In this document: in pieces, positions 1 through 7,163 of the stretch
Layout: each line of letters opens with the position of its first letter
How positions within the stretch are numbered: position 1 is the first letter of the stretch
From: DASZHJ01 sp035604335
GTDB taxonomy: Bacteria > Pseudomonadota > Alphaproteobacteria > ATCC43930 > CGMCC-115725
Length of the DNA stretch: 64,000 nt
Direction of reading: 5' to 3'
Assembly: GCA_035604335.1 (NCBI GenBank)
Contig: DATNIT010000285.1
Span: 1-64,000 of the forward strand
Program-made: the position numbers and the translations under genes
The notes under the pieces: model-generated
The model's database searches: none
Told to the model about the DNA's origin: nothing
The model's input: only the letters and a program-made list of their open reading frames with translations

Positions 1-425
1 CGCATTCTGGGATCGATATGAACACGATCATGGCTCATTCGACGCCGACGTGTTCGTCCTCGAAGGTCCCTTCGGGATCGGGCCACTGTCCAGTTCGAGT
101 GGCTCAGGTCACCGAGCTTGATCCCGCCGCGCCGCACCTGTGCCGCAGGTCTTCCGCCAAGTGGGTCCCGCCCCTGTCTGGCAGCCTCGCGATAATCCAG
201 GGTGAGCTTGCGTGCCTCGCTCAGCTTCATCGTCGCGGGTCCGAGAGTGGCGCGGCGCTCATCACCCATCAGGCGGTACACGGCGATGAAGGATCGCGCG
301 CCACCGCATGTCACCTGCAAACACAGGCCGGGTGTTGCCGTTTCCCAAACACGAACCCGTCCCGACTTCGGAACCTGGTACCCCATCACAAATTCACTCG
401 TGAATTTTTCAACTCTGTTCGCCAT
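1..425 (-). CDS. Tyrosine recombinase (phage-type integrase), N-terminal part, cut by left edge, possibly decayed
   Basis: The frame starts with ATG at 425, preceded by a strong AGGAGGAGG ribosome site at about 434-442, and stays open for 141 codons to the window edge. Residues about 29-90 carry the hallmarks of the DUF4102 arm-DNA-binding domain that begins P4-type integrases: 'TPGLCLQVT', 'GARSFIAVYR', 'RRATLGPATMKLSEARKL' and 'ARQGRDPLG'. In the family this domain binds arm-type att sites and is followed by a SAM-like and a catalytic domain. After residue 90 the frame becomes Arg-rich ('SRRDLRGRTRRRR') and no longer resembles an integrase, so a frameshift or truncation is likely. A neighbouring frame there ends in 'DPEGTFEDEHVGVE' and a stop. 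The catalytic part is outside the window or lost. An intact but divergent gene cannot be excluded. Confidence 0.62.
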   Translation of the reverse strand, partial: MANRVEKFTSEFVMGYQVPKSGRVRVWETATPGLCLQVTCGGARSFIAVYRLMGDERRATLGPATMKLSEARKLTLDYREAARQGRDPLGGRPAAQVRRGGIKLGDLSHSNWTVARSRRDLRGRTRRRRMSHDRVHIDPRM

Positions 426-743
426 TTGCTCGTCCTCCTCCTGGAAAGATTGCCCAGAACGGAGCGAGGTCAAATCGCTGTCCCCGAAACTGTCCCGGGA
501 CAGCGCTCGCTCCGGGACGCGTCGGAAAAGGGCGGAATCCTACGGGTCTGTCAGTGAGCACAGAGTTACGAAGGAAACTCACGTAAGCCTCGGAAATCCG
601 CTGTTTTTCGAGCGTTTTCAGGGAAGAGCCTATTCTTTACAAGCCAATAGCGGTTCGATAGCGTTCCCAATATCACTCCACTGGGCAGCGACCCTGCGCC
701 GTGGCAGGCTCTGGCGTGGGGCTCCGGCAGAGGAGGCGAGATC
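426..743. other. Intergenic region between divergent integrase and amidohydrolase genes
   Basis: This 318-base gap separates two divergently read genes. It holds the integrase ribosome site (434-442), a 14-base perfect palindrome (490-503) and the amidohydrolase ribosome site (about 731-737). No tRNA, recognisable att core or coding remnant is visible, and I could not fix a convincing -35/-10 pair on either strand. Confidence 0.5.
490..503. promoter_or_regulatory. Perfect 14-base palindrome CTGTCCCGGGACAG, possible operator
   Basis: CTGTCCCGGGACAG is identical on both strands and lies 65 bases upstream of the integrase start, in the divergent promoter region. A half-copy (CTGTCCCC) precedes it at about 478-485 and GGGAC recurs at 513-517. 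Such symmetry is typical of a dimeric repressor site, but no regulator gene is next to it, so the function is only a suggestion. Confidence 0.3.
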
Positions 744-1979
744 GTGCTCGTGTTATTCCAGAACTGTCGGCTGCTCGATCCCGAAGCGAGCGAGCTCCGC
801 GAGGGCGCGAGCGTGCTCGTCGAGGACGAGCACATCCGCGAGGTGTCGGACCGCGCCGTCTCGGCGTCCGGCGCCACCGTCTTCGATCTTCGCGGCCTGG
901 TCCTGATGCCGGGCCTGATCGATGCGCACGCGCATGTCTATCTCTCGGAGGTGAACATCGGGCGTCTTGCCGATGTTCCCTTGACGCTGATGGCCGCCCG
1001 GGCCGGACCGCTCATGCGCGCGATGCTGGATCGCGGCTTTACCACCGTGCGCGACACCGGCGGTGCCGATTGGGGCATTCGCGAGGCGGTGGAGACCGGT
1101 CAGATGGCGGGTCCGCGGCTCTTCATAGCGGGCCAGAGTCTGAGCCAGACCGGCGGGCACGGCGATTTCCGCCTGCGCACCGAGGGCGAGCACGCCTGCC
1201 AGTGCTGCAGCGGCGTGCAGCTGATCTCGCGCATCGTCGACGGCGTGCCCCAGATGCTGCACGCCGTGCGCGACGAGCTCCGCAAGGGCGCCGATCACAT
1301 CAAACTCATGGTCTCCGGCGGGGTCGCCTCGCCGCGCGACCCGCTGGAAGCGACGCAGTTCACCCGCGAGGAGATCGCCGCCGCGGTCGGCGAGGCGACC
1401 GCCTGGGGCAAATATGTCGGCGCCCACGCCTACGGCACCGACGCGATCCGGCGCGCGGTCGAATGCGGCGTTCGCAGCATCGAGCACGGCAACTTCGTCG
1501 ATGCGCAGACCGCGAAGCTCATGCGCGAGCGTGGTGCCTTCATCGTGCCGACCTTGGTCGCCTATGACGCGATGAAACGCCGCGGCCGCGACTATGGCCT
1601 GCCGCCGGTGAGTCTCGAGAAGAACGAGCGCGTGCTCGCGGCGGGCCTGCGCTCTCTCGAGATCTGCAGAGAGGCCGGCGTCCCCATCGCCTTCGGCAGC
1701 GATCTCCTCGGTCAGCTGCAGAACGACCAGTCGCGCGAGTTTCTGATCCGCGGCGAGGCGATGTCGCCGCTGGAGGTGATTCGGTCAGCCACCCTGATCA
1801 ATGCGCGGCTGTTGCGGCGAGAGGGGCTGCTGGGCACGGTCCGTCCGGGCGCGCTCGCTGATCTGCTCGTGGTTGACGGAAATCCACTGCGGGATCTCGG
1901 ATTCTTGCAGGATCAAGGCGCTCACCTCAAGGCCATCATGAAGGGCGGCCAGTTCCACAAGAACCTGCTGGAGCACTGA
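744..1979 (+). CDS. Metal-dependent amidohydrolase (imidazolonepropionase / Xaa-Pro dipeptidase-like)
   Basis: A 411-residue amidohydrolase-superfamily enzyme expected to hydrolyse an amide or peptide bond in the cytoplasm. The metal-site set is complete: H62-x-H64 in 'DAHAHVYLS', a bridging-type lysine K187 in 'HIKLMVSGG', H228, H248 in 'SIEHGNF' and D320 in 'AFGSDLLG'. An unusual Cys-rich stretch ('HACQCCSG', about 150-157) follows the 'GGHGDF' motif typical of the prolidase-like branch. The start is GTG 744, chosen because GAGGAGG lies at a good distance upstream. It is the first gene of a five-gene unit; the next gene begins immediately after its stop (TGAATG). Its association with a cation/amine-type importer suggests it processes the imported compound, but the substrate is unknown. 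Confidence 0.85.
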   Translation: MLVLFQNCRLLDPEASELREGASVLVEDEHIREVSDRAVSASGATVFDLRGLVLMPGLIDAHAHVYLSEVNIGRLADVPLTLMAARAGPLMRAMLDRGFTTVRDTGGADWGIREAVETGQMAGPRLFIAGQSLSQTGGHGDFRLRTEGEHACQCCSGVQLISRIVDGVPQMLHAVRDELRKGADHIKLMVSGGVASPRDPLEATQFTREEIAAAVGEATAWGKYVGAHAYGTDAIRRAVECGVRSIEHGNFVDAQTAKLMRERGAFIVPTLVAYDAMKRRGRDYGLPPVSLEKNERVLAAGLRSLEICREAGVPIAFGSDLLGQLQNDQSREFLIRGEAMSPLEVIRSATLINARLLRREGLLGTVRPGALADLLVVDGNPLRDLGFLQDQGAHLKAIMKGGQFHKNLLEH

Positions 1980-2816
1980 ATGGCCGGCGCGGCCGCGGTT
2001 GCTTTGGTCCTTCGCAGGCGCTGGCCTCGCTATGCCCTCCGAGCCGCGACGGCAACCTGCTTCGCGGTGATGCTGCTGCCGATCTTCTTCGTGTGCTGGC
2101 TCAGCTTCTTCAAGAACGAGATCCTGTCCTTCCCGCCGGAGGGCTATACGCTGCGGTGGTTCACGTCGCTGTGGCTGCAGCCGCAATTCGCCGACGGGTT
2201 CGTGACGAGCCTGGAGGTAGCGCTGCTCGCCATGCTCGGCGGTCTCGCCGTGGGCATACCCGCGAGCCTCGCCCTCGTCCGCTCGGAGCTACCGATGCGC
2301 GAGACGCTCAACACGCTTCTGCTGTCTCCGCTGGTGGTCCCAGGCATCGTGATCGGCACGTCGCTCTATTTCTTCCTGATCGACGTCGAGATCGCGACCG
2401 AGCTGCCGCTCACGGGGTCGATGGCGGGCCTCGTTTTCGGCCACGTCCTGGTGACCATCCCCTGGACTGTCCGGCTGATCGCGGCAAACCTCATCGGCAT
2501 CGACCGGGCGATCGAGGAAGCCGCGATGAACCTCGGCGCCGACCGATTGCGTACGCTGCTCAGAGTGACCTTGCCAGTGATCCGGCCGGGCGTGGTCGCG
2601 GCGGCGCTCTTCAGCTTCGTCGTCTCGTTCGGCAATCTCGAGCTCTCGCTCTTCCTGGTGAGCCCCGGCGAGACCACCTTGCCGATCGCGATCCTGCAGT
2701 ATCTCGAATGGAAGATCGATCCCACCATCGCCGCGGTGTCGCTGATCCAGATTGCGATTATCTCGGCGGCGATGGTGGGAACCAACCGCTTCGTGCGCCT
2801 GAGCCAGGTGGTCTGA
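1980..2816 (+). CDS. ABC transporter permease, PotC-type
   Basis: A 278-residue inner-membrane permease with about six predicted hydrophobic segments. The cytoplasmic EAA loop that docks on the ATPase reads 'EEAAMNLGADRL', about residues 179-190, followed by 'RVTLPVIRPG'. Sequence style and length fit the second permease (PotC) of spermidine/putrescine or related importers. The start codon abuts the stop of the amidohydrolase gene, so translation is probably coupled. The ATPase gene follows after 4 bases. The substrate cannot be told from the permease alone. Confidence 0.85.
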   Translation: MAGAAAVALVLRRRWPRYALRAATATCFAVMLLPIFFVCWLSFFKNEILSFPPEGYTLRWFTSLWLQPQFADGFVTSLEVALLAMLGGLAVGIPASLALVRSELPMRETLNTLLLSPLVVPGIVIGTSLYFFLIDVEIATELPLTGSMAGLVFGHVLVTIPWTVRLIAANLIGIDRAIEEAAMNLGADRLRTLLRVTLPVIRPGVVAAALFSFVVSFGNLELSLFLVSPGETTLPIAILQYLEWKIDPTIAAVSLIQIAIISAAMVGTNRFVRLSQVV

Positions 2817-2820
2817 GCGC

Positions 2821-3870
2821 ATGTCGAGCGTCCGGCTGCAATCGGTCTCGAAGATCTACGGCGACCAGCGGGCCGTCAGCGATTTCACACTGGAGATCGC
2901 TGAGGGGGAGTTCCTGGTGCTCCTCGGGCCCAGCGGGTGCGGCAAAACCACCACGCTGCGCATGATCGCCGGCTTCGTCGAGCCGAGCGCCGGTCGCATC
3001 CTCTTTGGCGATCGCGACGTTACGGACCTGCCGTCCTACCACCGCAACACCGGCCTGGTGTTCCAGGGCTACGCCCTGTTTCCGCACTTGAGCGTGTTCG
3101 AGAACGTGGCCTTCGGCCTGCGCATGCGCAGGCTCGAGCGTGCCGCCATCGAGAAGCGCGTGCGGGAGGCGCTGCGCCTGGTCCGGCTCGAGGCGCTCGC
3201 CGAGAGAATGCCGAGGCAACTCTCCGGCGGCCAGCAGCAGCGCGTGGCGCTGGCGCGGGCGCTGGTGATCGAGCCCGAGATTTTGCTGCTGGACGAGCCG
3301 CTCTCCAATCTCGACGCCAAGCTGCGCGAGGAGGTCCGGGTCGAGATCCGGCAGCTGCAACGGCGGCTCGGCCTCACGACCGTCATGGTGACCCATGATC
3401 AGGAGGAGGCGCTCTCCGTGGCCGACCGCCTCGTGGTGATGAGCAACGGCGAAATCCAGCAGATCGGCACGCAGCGCGAGCTCTACAACGCGCCGGCCAA
3501 CCAGTTCGTGGCGAGCTTCATCGGCCGGACGAATTTCCTCTCGGGCGCCATGATCGGGCCACAGCGTTTTCGCACCGAGAGCGGTCTCGAGATCTCGGTG
3601 GCATCCGCCGCCGCGCCGGAGCGTCTGCTCGCGATCCGGCCGGAGCGCGTCAGGCTGGGCAACGCAAACGGGGCCGCCAACAGCTTTGCCGGTACGGTCG
3701 AGTTCGTAAGCTATCTCGGAGCCACCACCGAGTACGTCGTTCGCCTCGCGAGCGGCGATGCCCTAGCGGTCGAAATGCACAACGACCGCGCCGGCAACGT
3801 GGAGCTTTTCACCGTGGGATCCCAGATTCGCGTCGCCTGGGACCCCGATGCCTGCCAGCTCATCGCCTGA
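2821..3870 (+). CDS. ABC transporter ATP-binding protein, PotA/FbpC-type
   Basis: A 349-residue ATPase that would energise the neighbouring permeases. Walker A 'GPSGCGKTT' lies at residues 36-44, the Q-loop Gln at about 82, the signature 'LSGGQQQRVALARAL' at 134-148, Walker B 'LLLDEP' at 155-160 and the switch histidine in 'VTHDQEEA'. A C-terminal extension of about 110 residues ('LLAIRPERVRLG') is the TOBE regulatory domain typical of the PotA/CysA/MalK group. The following gene's signal and best ribosome site lie 56 bases downstream of its stop. Confidence 0.9.
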   Translation: MSSVRLQSVSKIYGDQRAVSDFTLEIAEGEFLVLLGPSGCGKTTTLRMIAGFVEPSAGRILFGDRDVTDLPSYHRNTGLVFQGYALFPHLSVFENVAFGLRMRRLERAAIEKRVREALRLVRLEALAERMPRQLSGGQQQRVALARALVIEPEILLLDEPLSNLDAKLREEVRVEIRQLQRRLGLTTVMVTHDQEEALSVADRLVVMSNGEIQQIGTQRELYNAPANQFVASFIGRTNFLSGAMIGPQRFRTESGLEISVASAAAPERLLAIRPERVRLGNANGAANSFAGTVEFVSYLGATTEYVVRLASGDALAVEMHNDRAGNVELFTVGSQIRVAWDPDACQLIA

Positions 3871-3925
3871 CGCCGCTGTGCCATACGACAGAACCATATC
3901 CAGCGAACCCGGAGGAGGATCCGTC

Positions 3926-4996
3926 ATGACATCCCGCTCGCCCAAGACAAAATCTCGCGCCGTCCTTTCGCGGCGCGGCTTCCTGCACGCCACCGCCCTG
4001 ACGGGCGTGGCAGCCGCCATCGGTCCGCGCGCCGCCCGGGCGGCCGGCGGAAAAGTGGTCGTGGGCACCTGGGGCGGCGACTACCAGAACCTGATCCAGA
4101 AGAACATCGCGGCGCCATTGCTGCAGCCGCAGGGCATCGAGGTGATCTACGACACCGGCAACGACAGCCCGCGCAAGACCAAGATGATGGCGGAGAAGAT
4201 GCTGCCGCGTGGCACCATGGATATCTCCGCGCTCAACCGCGCGGGCAGCTACGAGATGTACAAGGCCGGCACGCTGCTGGAGATCGACGCCAGCAAGATC
4301 CCGAACGCCAAGCACGTCCTGCCGAAATTCGCCACGTCCTGGTCGGTGCCGCACATCTTTTCCGGCCGCATCATCCTCTACAACCCGAAATTCGTGACGG
4401 AGAAGCCGACCTCCTACGCGGATCTCTGGAACCCGAAATACGCCGGGCGCGTCGGCATCATCGACATCCAGTACCAGACCACCATCCAGTCCGCGGCGAT
4501 GATCAGCGGCGGCAGCTTCACGAACTACGAGCCCGGCAAGGCGAAGCTGATGGAGCTCAAGAAGATCGGCTACAAGATGATGCCCACCAACGAGGCGATG
4601 GCCCAGGCGCTCAAGACCGAGGAAGTCTGGATGTGCATCATGTGGAAGGCGCGCGGCGTCATGTGGCAGAACGCCGGCGTGCCCGTCGAGATCGCCGCAC
4701 CCAAGGAGGGCGTGGTCACCTATATCTCCGACTTCACCATTCCCAAGAACGCCCCCAACAAGGACGGCGCGTACGCGTTCCTGAACGCCATGCTCGACCC
4801 CAAGCCGCAGGAAGGGTTCATCGAGGACATGGGCTATAACCCCACTGTCGACGACGTCGAGCTCGCGAGCGCCATGGCCAAGCGCGTGGGATTCACCGCC
4901 GAGGAGCAGAAGCTGCTCCTGGTGGAGGACAGCGACTACCTCGCCCAGAACGACGCCCAGCTCAAGGAGTGGTGGGACAAAGAATTCAAGACGTGA
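3926..4996 (+). CDS. ABC transporter extracellular solute-binding protein, PotD-like, Tat-exported
   Basis: A 356-residue periplasmic binding protein of the spermidine/putrescine type ('VVVGTWGGDYQNLIQ' at the mature start, 'GYNPTVDDVELAS' near the C terminus). The start at 3926 is preferred over an in-frame upstream ATG at 3848 because GGAGGAGGAT sits just before it and a twin-arginine signal follows at once ('SRRGFLHATALTG', cleavage probably after 'ARAA'). A folded-state Tat export is usual for this family in alphaproteobacteria. It belongs to the 744-6016 unit. The ligand is unknown; amines or small organic cations are plausible. Confidence 0.86.
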   Translation: MTSRSPKTKSRAVLSRRGFLHATALTGVAAAIGPRAARAAGGKVVVGTWGGDYQNLIQKNIAAPLLQPQGIEVIYDTGNDSPRKTKMMAEKMLPRGTMDISALNRAGSYEMYKAGTLLEIDASKIPNAKHVLPKFATSWSVPHIFSGRIILYNPKFVTEKPTSYADLWNPKYAGRVGIIDIQYQTTIQSAAMISGGSFTNYEPGKAKLMELKKIGYKMMPTNEAMAQALKTEEVWMCIMWKARGVMWQNAGVPVEIAAPKEGVVTYISDFTIPKNAPNKDGAYAFLNAMLDPKPQEGFIEDMGYNPTVDDVELASAMAKRVGFTAEEQKLLLVEDSDYLAQNDAQLKEWWDKEFKT

Positions 4997-5020
4997 GGCG
5001 CTGATTTTCCCACAAGCGCC

Positions 5021-6016
5021 GTGCGGCAGCGCGCTACCACCCCCCTCCCTAGCCCTCTCCCTCATGGGGGGAGGGGATTCTCAGAGCCTCGCTTAGATGA
5101 GCCCTCCCCCCTCGAGGGGAAGGGTCTGGAGGCGGGTAGCGCTCTGCGGTCGACGACGGGCATCACGACACTCTCCGCAGCGGCGCTGATCGGACCGGCC
5201 ACCATTATCGTGGTGATCCTTCTGGTGGCGCCGCTCGTCATCCTCTTCCGGTACAGCCTGAACCGGTTCGTGCCCGGCCAGTTCATGGTCGACGCAATCA
5301 CGCTCGAGAACTACGTCAAGGTCTTCGTCGATCCCTATTACCGCACCGTGCTCCTCCGCACGGGCCTGATCGCGGCGCTTTGCACCGCGCTTTGTCTCGT
5401 CCTCGGATACCCCGCGGCTTACGTGCTCGCGCGTACTCGGTCGCGCTTCAAGACTTGGCTCGTCCTGCTCGTGGTGATGCCCCTCTTCGTCGGGAACGCC
5501 GTGCGCGCCGCCGGCTGGATGGTGGTGTTCGGACGGCAGGGCGCCTTCAACGCCGCGTTGACCTGGCTCGGCATCGTCGACGCGCCGCTCGACATCATGT
5601 ACACCCCGCTCGCGGTCATCATCGGCATCACCGGCTTCAATCTTCCCTTCATGGTCTTGACCCTGCAGAGCGTGATCGAGGGCATCGATCCCGCCCTCGA
5701 GGAGGCGGCGCTCGGCATGGGTGCCCGTCCCTTGCGGGCGTTCTCGCGCGTGACGCTGCCGTTGTCGCTGCCGGGCGTGGTGGCGGGCTCCCTGCTTTGC
5801 TTCATCCTGGCGATGAACGCCTACGCCAATCCGGTCTTGCTCGGCGGCCCGCGGTTTCAGATGATGGCGCCGGTCGTGTACACGCAGATATCGGAGCAAT
5901 CCAATTGGCCTCTCGGCGGCGCGCTCGCTTTCGTTCTCATGACGGCCACGCTGGTGCTGACGGTAGGTGCCCACGCACTGGTGCAGCGACGCTACCGCCG
6001 GCGAGGCATCGCCTGA
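5021..6016 (+). CDS. ABC transporter permease, PotB-type, with repeat-derived N terminus
   Basis: A 331-residue permease that completes the importer beginning at 1980. Membrane segments start at about residue 55 ('IIVVILLVAPLVILF'). The EAA loop 'EEAALGMGARPLRAF' lies at about 226-240. The only usable in-frame start upstream of the first membrane helix is GTG 5021, and residues 8-35 ('PLPSPLPHGGRG', 'PSPLEGKG') are simply the translation of a palindromic repeat. There is no clear ribosome site at 5021. Either the repeat invaded the 5' end and became coding, or translation starts at a non-standard codon near 5132. Its stop at 6016 lies close to a degraded gene on the other strand. Confidence 0.82.
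   Translation: MRQRATTPLPSPLPHGGRGFSEPRLDEPSPLEGKGLEAGSALRSTTGITTLSAAALIGPATIIVVILLVAPLVILFRYSLNRFVPGQFMVDAITLENYVKVFVDPYYRTVLLRTGLIAALCTALCLVLGYPAAYVLARTRSRFKTWLVLLVVMPLFVGNAVRAAGWMVVFGRQGAFNAALTWLGIVDAPLDIMYTPLAVIIGITGFNLPFMVLTLQSVIEGIDPALEEAALGMGARPLRAFSRVTLPLSLPGVVAGSLLCFILAMNAYANPVLLGGPRFQMMAPVVYTQISEQSNWPLGGALAFVLMTATLVLTVGAHALVQRRYRRRGIA
5041..5125. repeat. GC-rich palindromic intergenic repeat, two hairpins, overlapping a permease 5' end
   Basis: The stretch contains two hairpin-forming units: CCCTCTCCC against GGGGGGAGGGG (5053-5076) and CCCTCCCC...GGGGAAGGG (5102-5124). This 'ccctctccc / gggagaggg' style is a widespread dispersed palindromic element in high-GC proteobacteria, and a second copy is present at 49607-49688. 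Here it is read through as codons 8-35 of the downstream permease. Confidence 0.65.
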
Positions 6017-6049
6017 CGTGACGGACCTGGCGGGCGATCCGCGCGCCCA

Positions 6050-6297
6050 GATCGCACGAGCTGCTCGGGCGACGGAATCCGGGCGCCGAAAGTCAGACGC
6101 TCGGGCGCGACTCCGCGCGACAGCGCCTCTCGACGAAGGTTCCGCTCCTGCCAGGAATTAGCGCCGAGCAGCCAGAGAATCGACCTGGGCACGGTCTGGA
6201 GCAGGCGCATCCAGACGTCGAAGACCTCCTGCGTGATCTTGTAGGGGTTGTTGAAGCACGCGAAAACGAAGGCGTCGTCGGGGAGGCCGCACTCGGC
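6050..6297 (-). pseudogene. Remnant of an O-GlcNAc-transferase-like (TPR/GT41) glycosyltransferase
   Basis: Reading the minus strand from 6297 to 6050 gives about 80 residues that match a conserved block of bacterial OGT/SPINDLY-type glycosyltransferases: 'GLPDDAFVFACFNNPYKI', 'EVFDVWMRLLQTVP', 'NLRREALSRGVAPERL' and 'RIPSPEQLVR'. In intact proteins this block lies in the C-terminal catalytic half and is followed by 'LADLFLDT...N', which is absent here. No start codon, TPR repeats or UDP-binding lobe remains on either side. It fills almost the whole gap between the permease and the phosphoesterase and is most likely a deletion relic. Confidence 0.68.
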
Positions 6298-6317
6298 GCT
6301 TCCGGCATAGCACCCGA

Positions 6318-7145
6318 TCAGCGTTCCTCTTCCTCTGCCGGTTCGAGCTCGACGAAGGGATGCGGGCCGTCGAAGCGGCCGACATGGGCGGTGTGCGACA
6401 CGATGCCGGTATCGCGCGACCACACGTGGACCTGATAGCCCGGCGGCTCCAGCGCGAAGGCGCCCTCGGTACCAGGCCGGAGGTCGAGCACCACCTGATG
6501 CGCGGTGCTGGGCGCCGTCGAGGCGAGGGTCCCGCGCCAGCGCACCTGGATCGGCCGATGCAGGTGACCGCAGAGGATGCGCTCGATTTGCGGATGCCGC
6601 TCGACCAGCCTGCCCATGGCATCGGCGCCCTCGAGCCCGATCACGTCCATGTGGTCGATGTTGGTGCGGAACGGCGGGTGATGCATGAACACGACGGTCG
6701 GGCAGCCGGACGCCTCGGCCAGAGCGTCCTCGAGCCAGGCGAGGCGGCGCTCGCAAAGCTCTCCGCCGGCCTCGCCCGGCACCACCGTGTCGAGACCGAT
6801 CAGGCGTACGGGATAGTCGTCAACCCTGTAGTGCAGGAATTCGCCGGCAACCGGCAGGTAGTCGCTGTCGGCGAAGATCTTGCGCAGGTTTCCCCGGTCG
6901 TCGTGATTGCCGGGCACGAGATAGACCGGCATCTCCAGCTCGGCCAGGAGCTGCCGGAGCATGGCGTATTCCTCGACCTCGCCGGCATGCACGAGATCGC
7001 CGGTGGCGAGAACGACGTCCGGCCTCGGCCTCAGCGCGTTCACATGCTGGATGGCATCGCGCAGCATGTCATTGGTGGGAACACGACCATAGGCCGAGAC
7101 GCCGGGCGGCCGGACATGGAGATCGCTCAGCTGCACGATGATCAT
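6318..7145 (-). CDS. Calcineurin-like metallophosphoesterase (CpdA/GpdQ-type phosphodiesterase)
   Basis: A 275-residue cytoplasmic phosphodiesterase with all metal-site motifs: D8-x-H10 ('QLSDLH'), D50 in 'ATGDLVHAG', N80-H81-D82 in 'GNHDD', H155-H156 in 'MHHPPF' and H194-x-H196 in 'CGHLHRP'. The dinuclear metal centre hydrolyses phosphodiesters such as cAMP or glycerophosphodiesters. It is the last gene of a minus-strand unit with a UgpBEA-like transporter, starting 18 bases after the binding-protein gene. That location favours a glycerophosphodiesterase role (like UgpQ in function, not in fold) over cAMP turnover, but this is inference. Confidence 0.86.
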   Translation of the reverse strand: MIIVQLSDLHVRPPGVSAYGRVPTNDMLRDAIQHVNALRPRPDVVLATGDLVHAGEVEEYAMLRQLLAELEMPVYLVPGNHDDRGNLRKIFADSDYLPVAGEFLHYRVDDYPVRLIGLDTVVPGEAGGELCERRLAWLEDALAEASGCPTVVFMHHPPFRTNIDHMDVIGLEGADAMGRLVERHPQIERILCGHLHRPIQVRWRGTLASTAPSTAHQVVLDLRPGTEGAFALEPPGYQVHVWSRDTGIVSHTAHVGRFDGPHPFVELEPAEEEER

Positions 7146-7163
7146 TACCGGACCTTCCGAAGG

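Noticed and set aside
18..557. 179-codon plus-strand frame at the left edge
   Set aside because: It runs antisense to the integrase domain, lacks a ribosome site and has no recognisable family.
640..675. GCGGTTCGATAGCG, another T-loop-like sequence near the integrase
   Set aside because: No stem pairing and no other tRNA arms; so no attachment-site tRNA is supported in the window.
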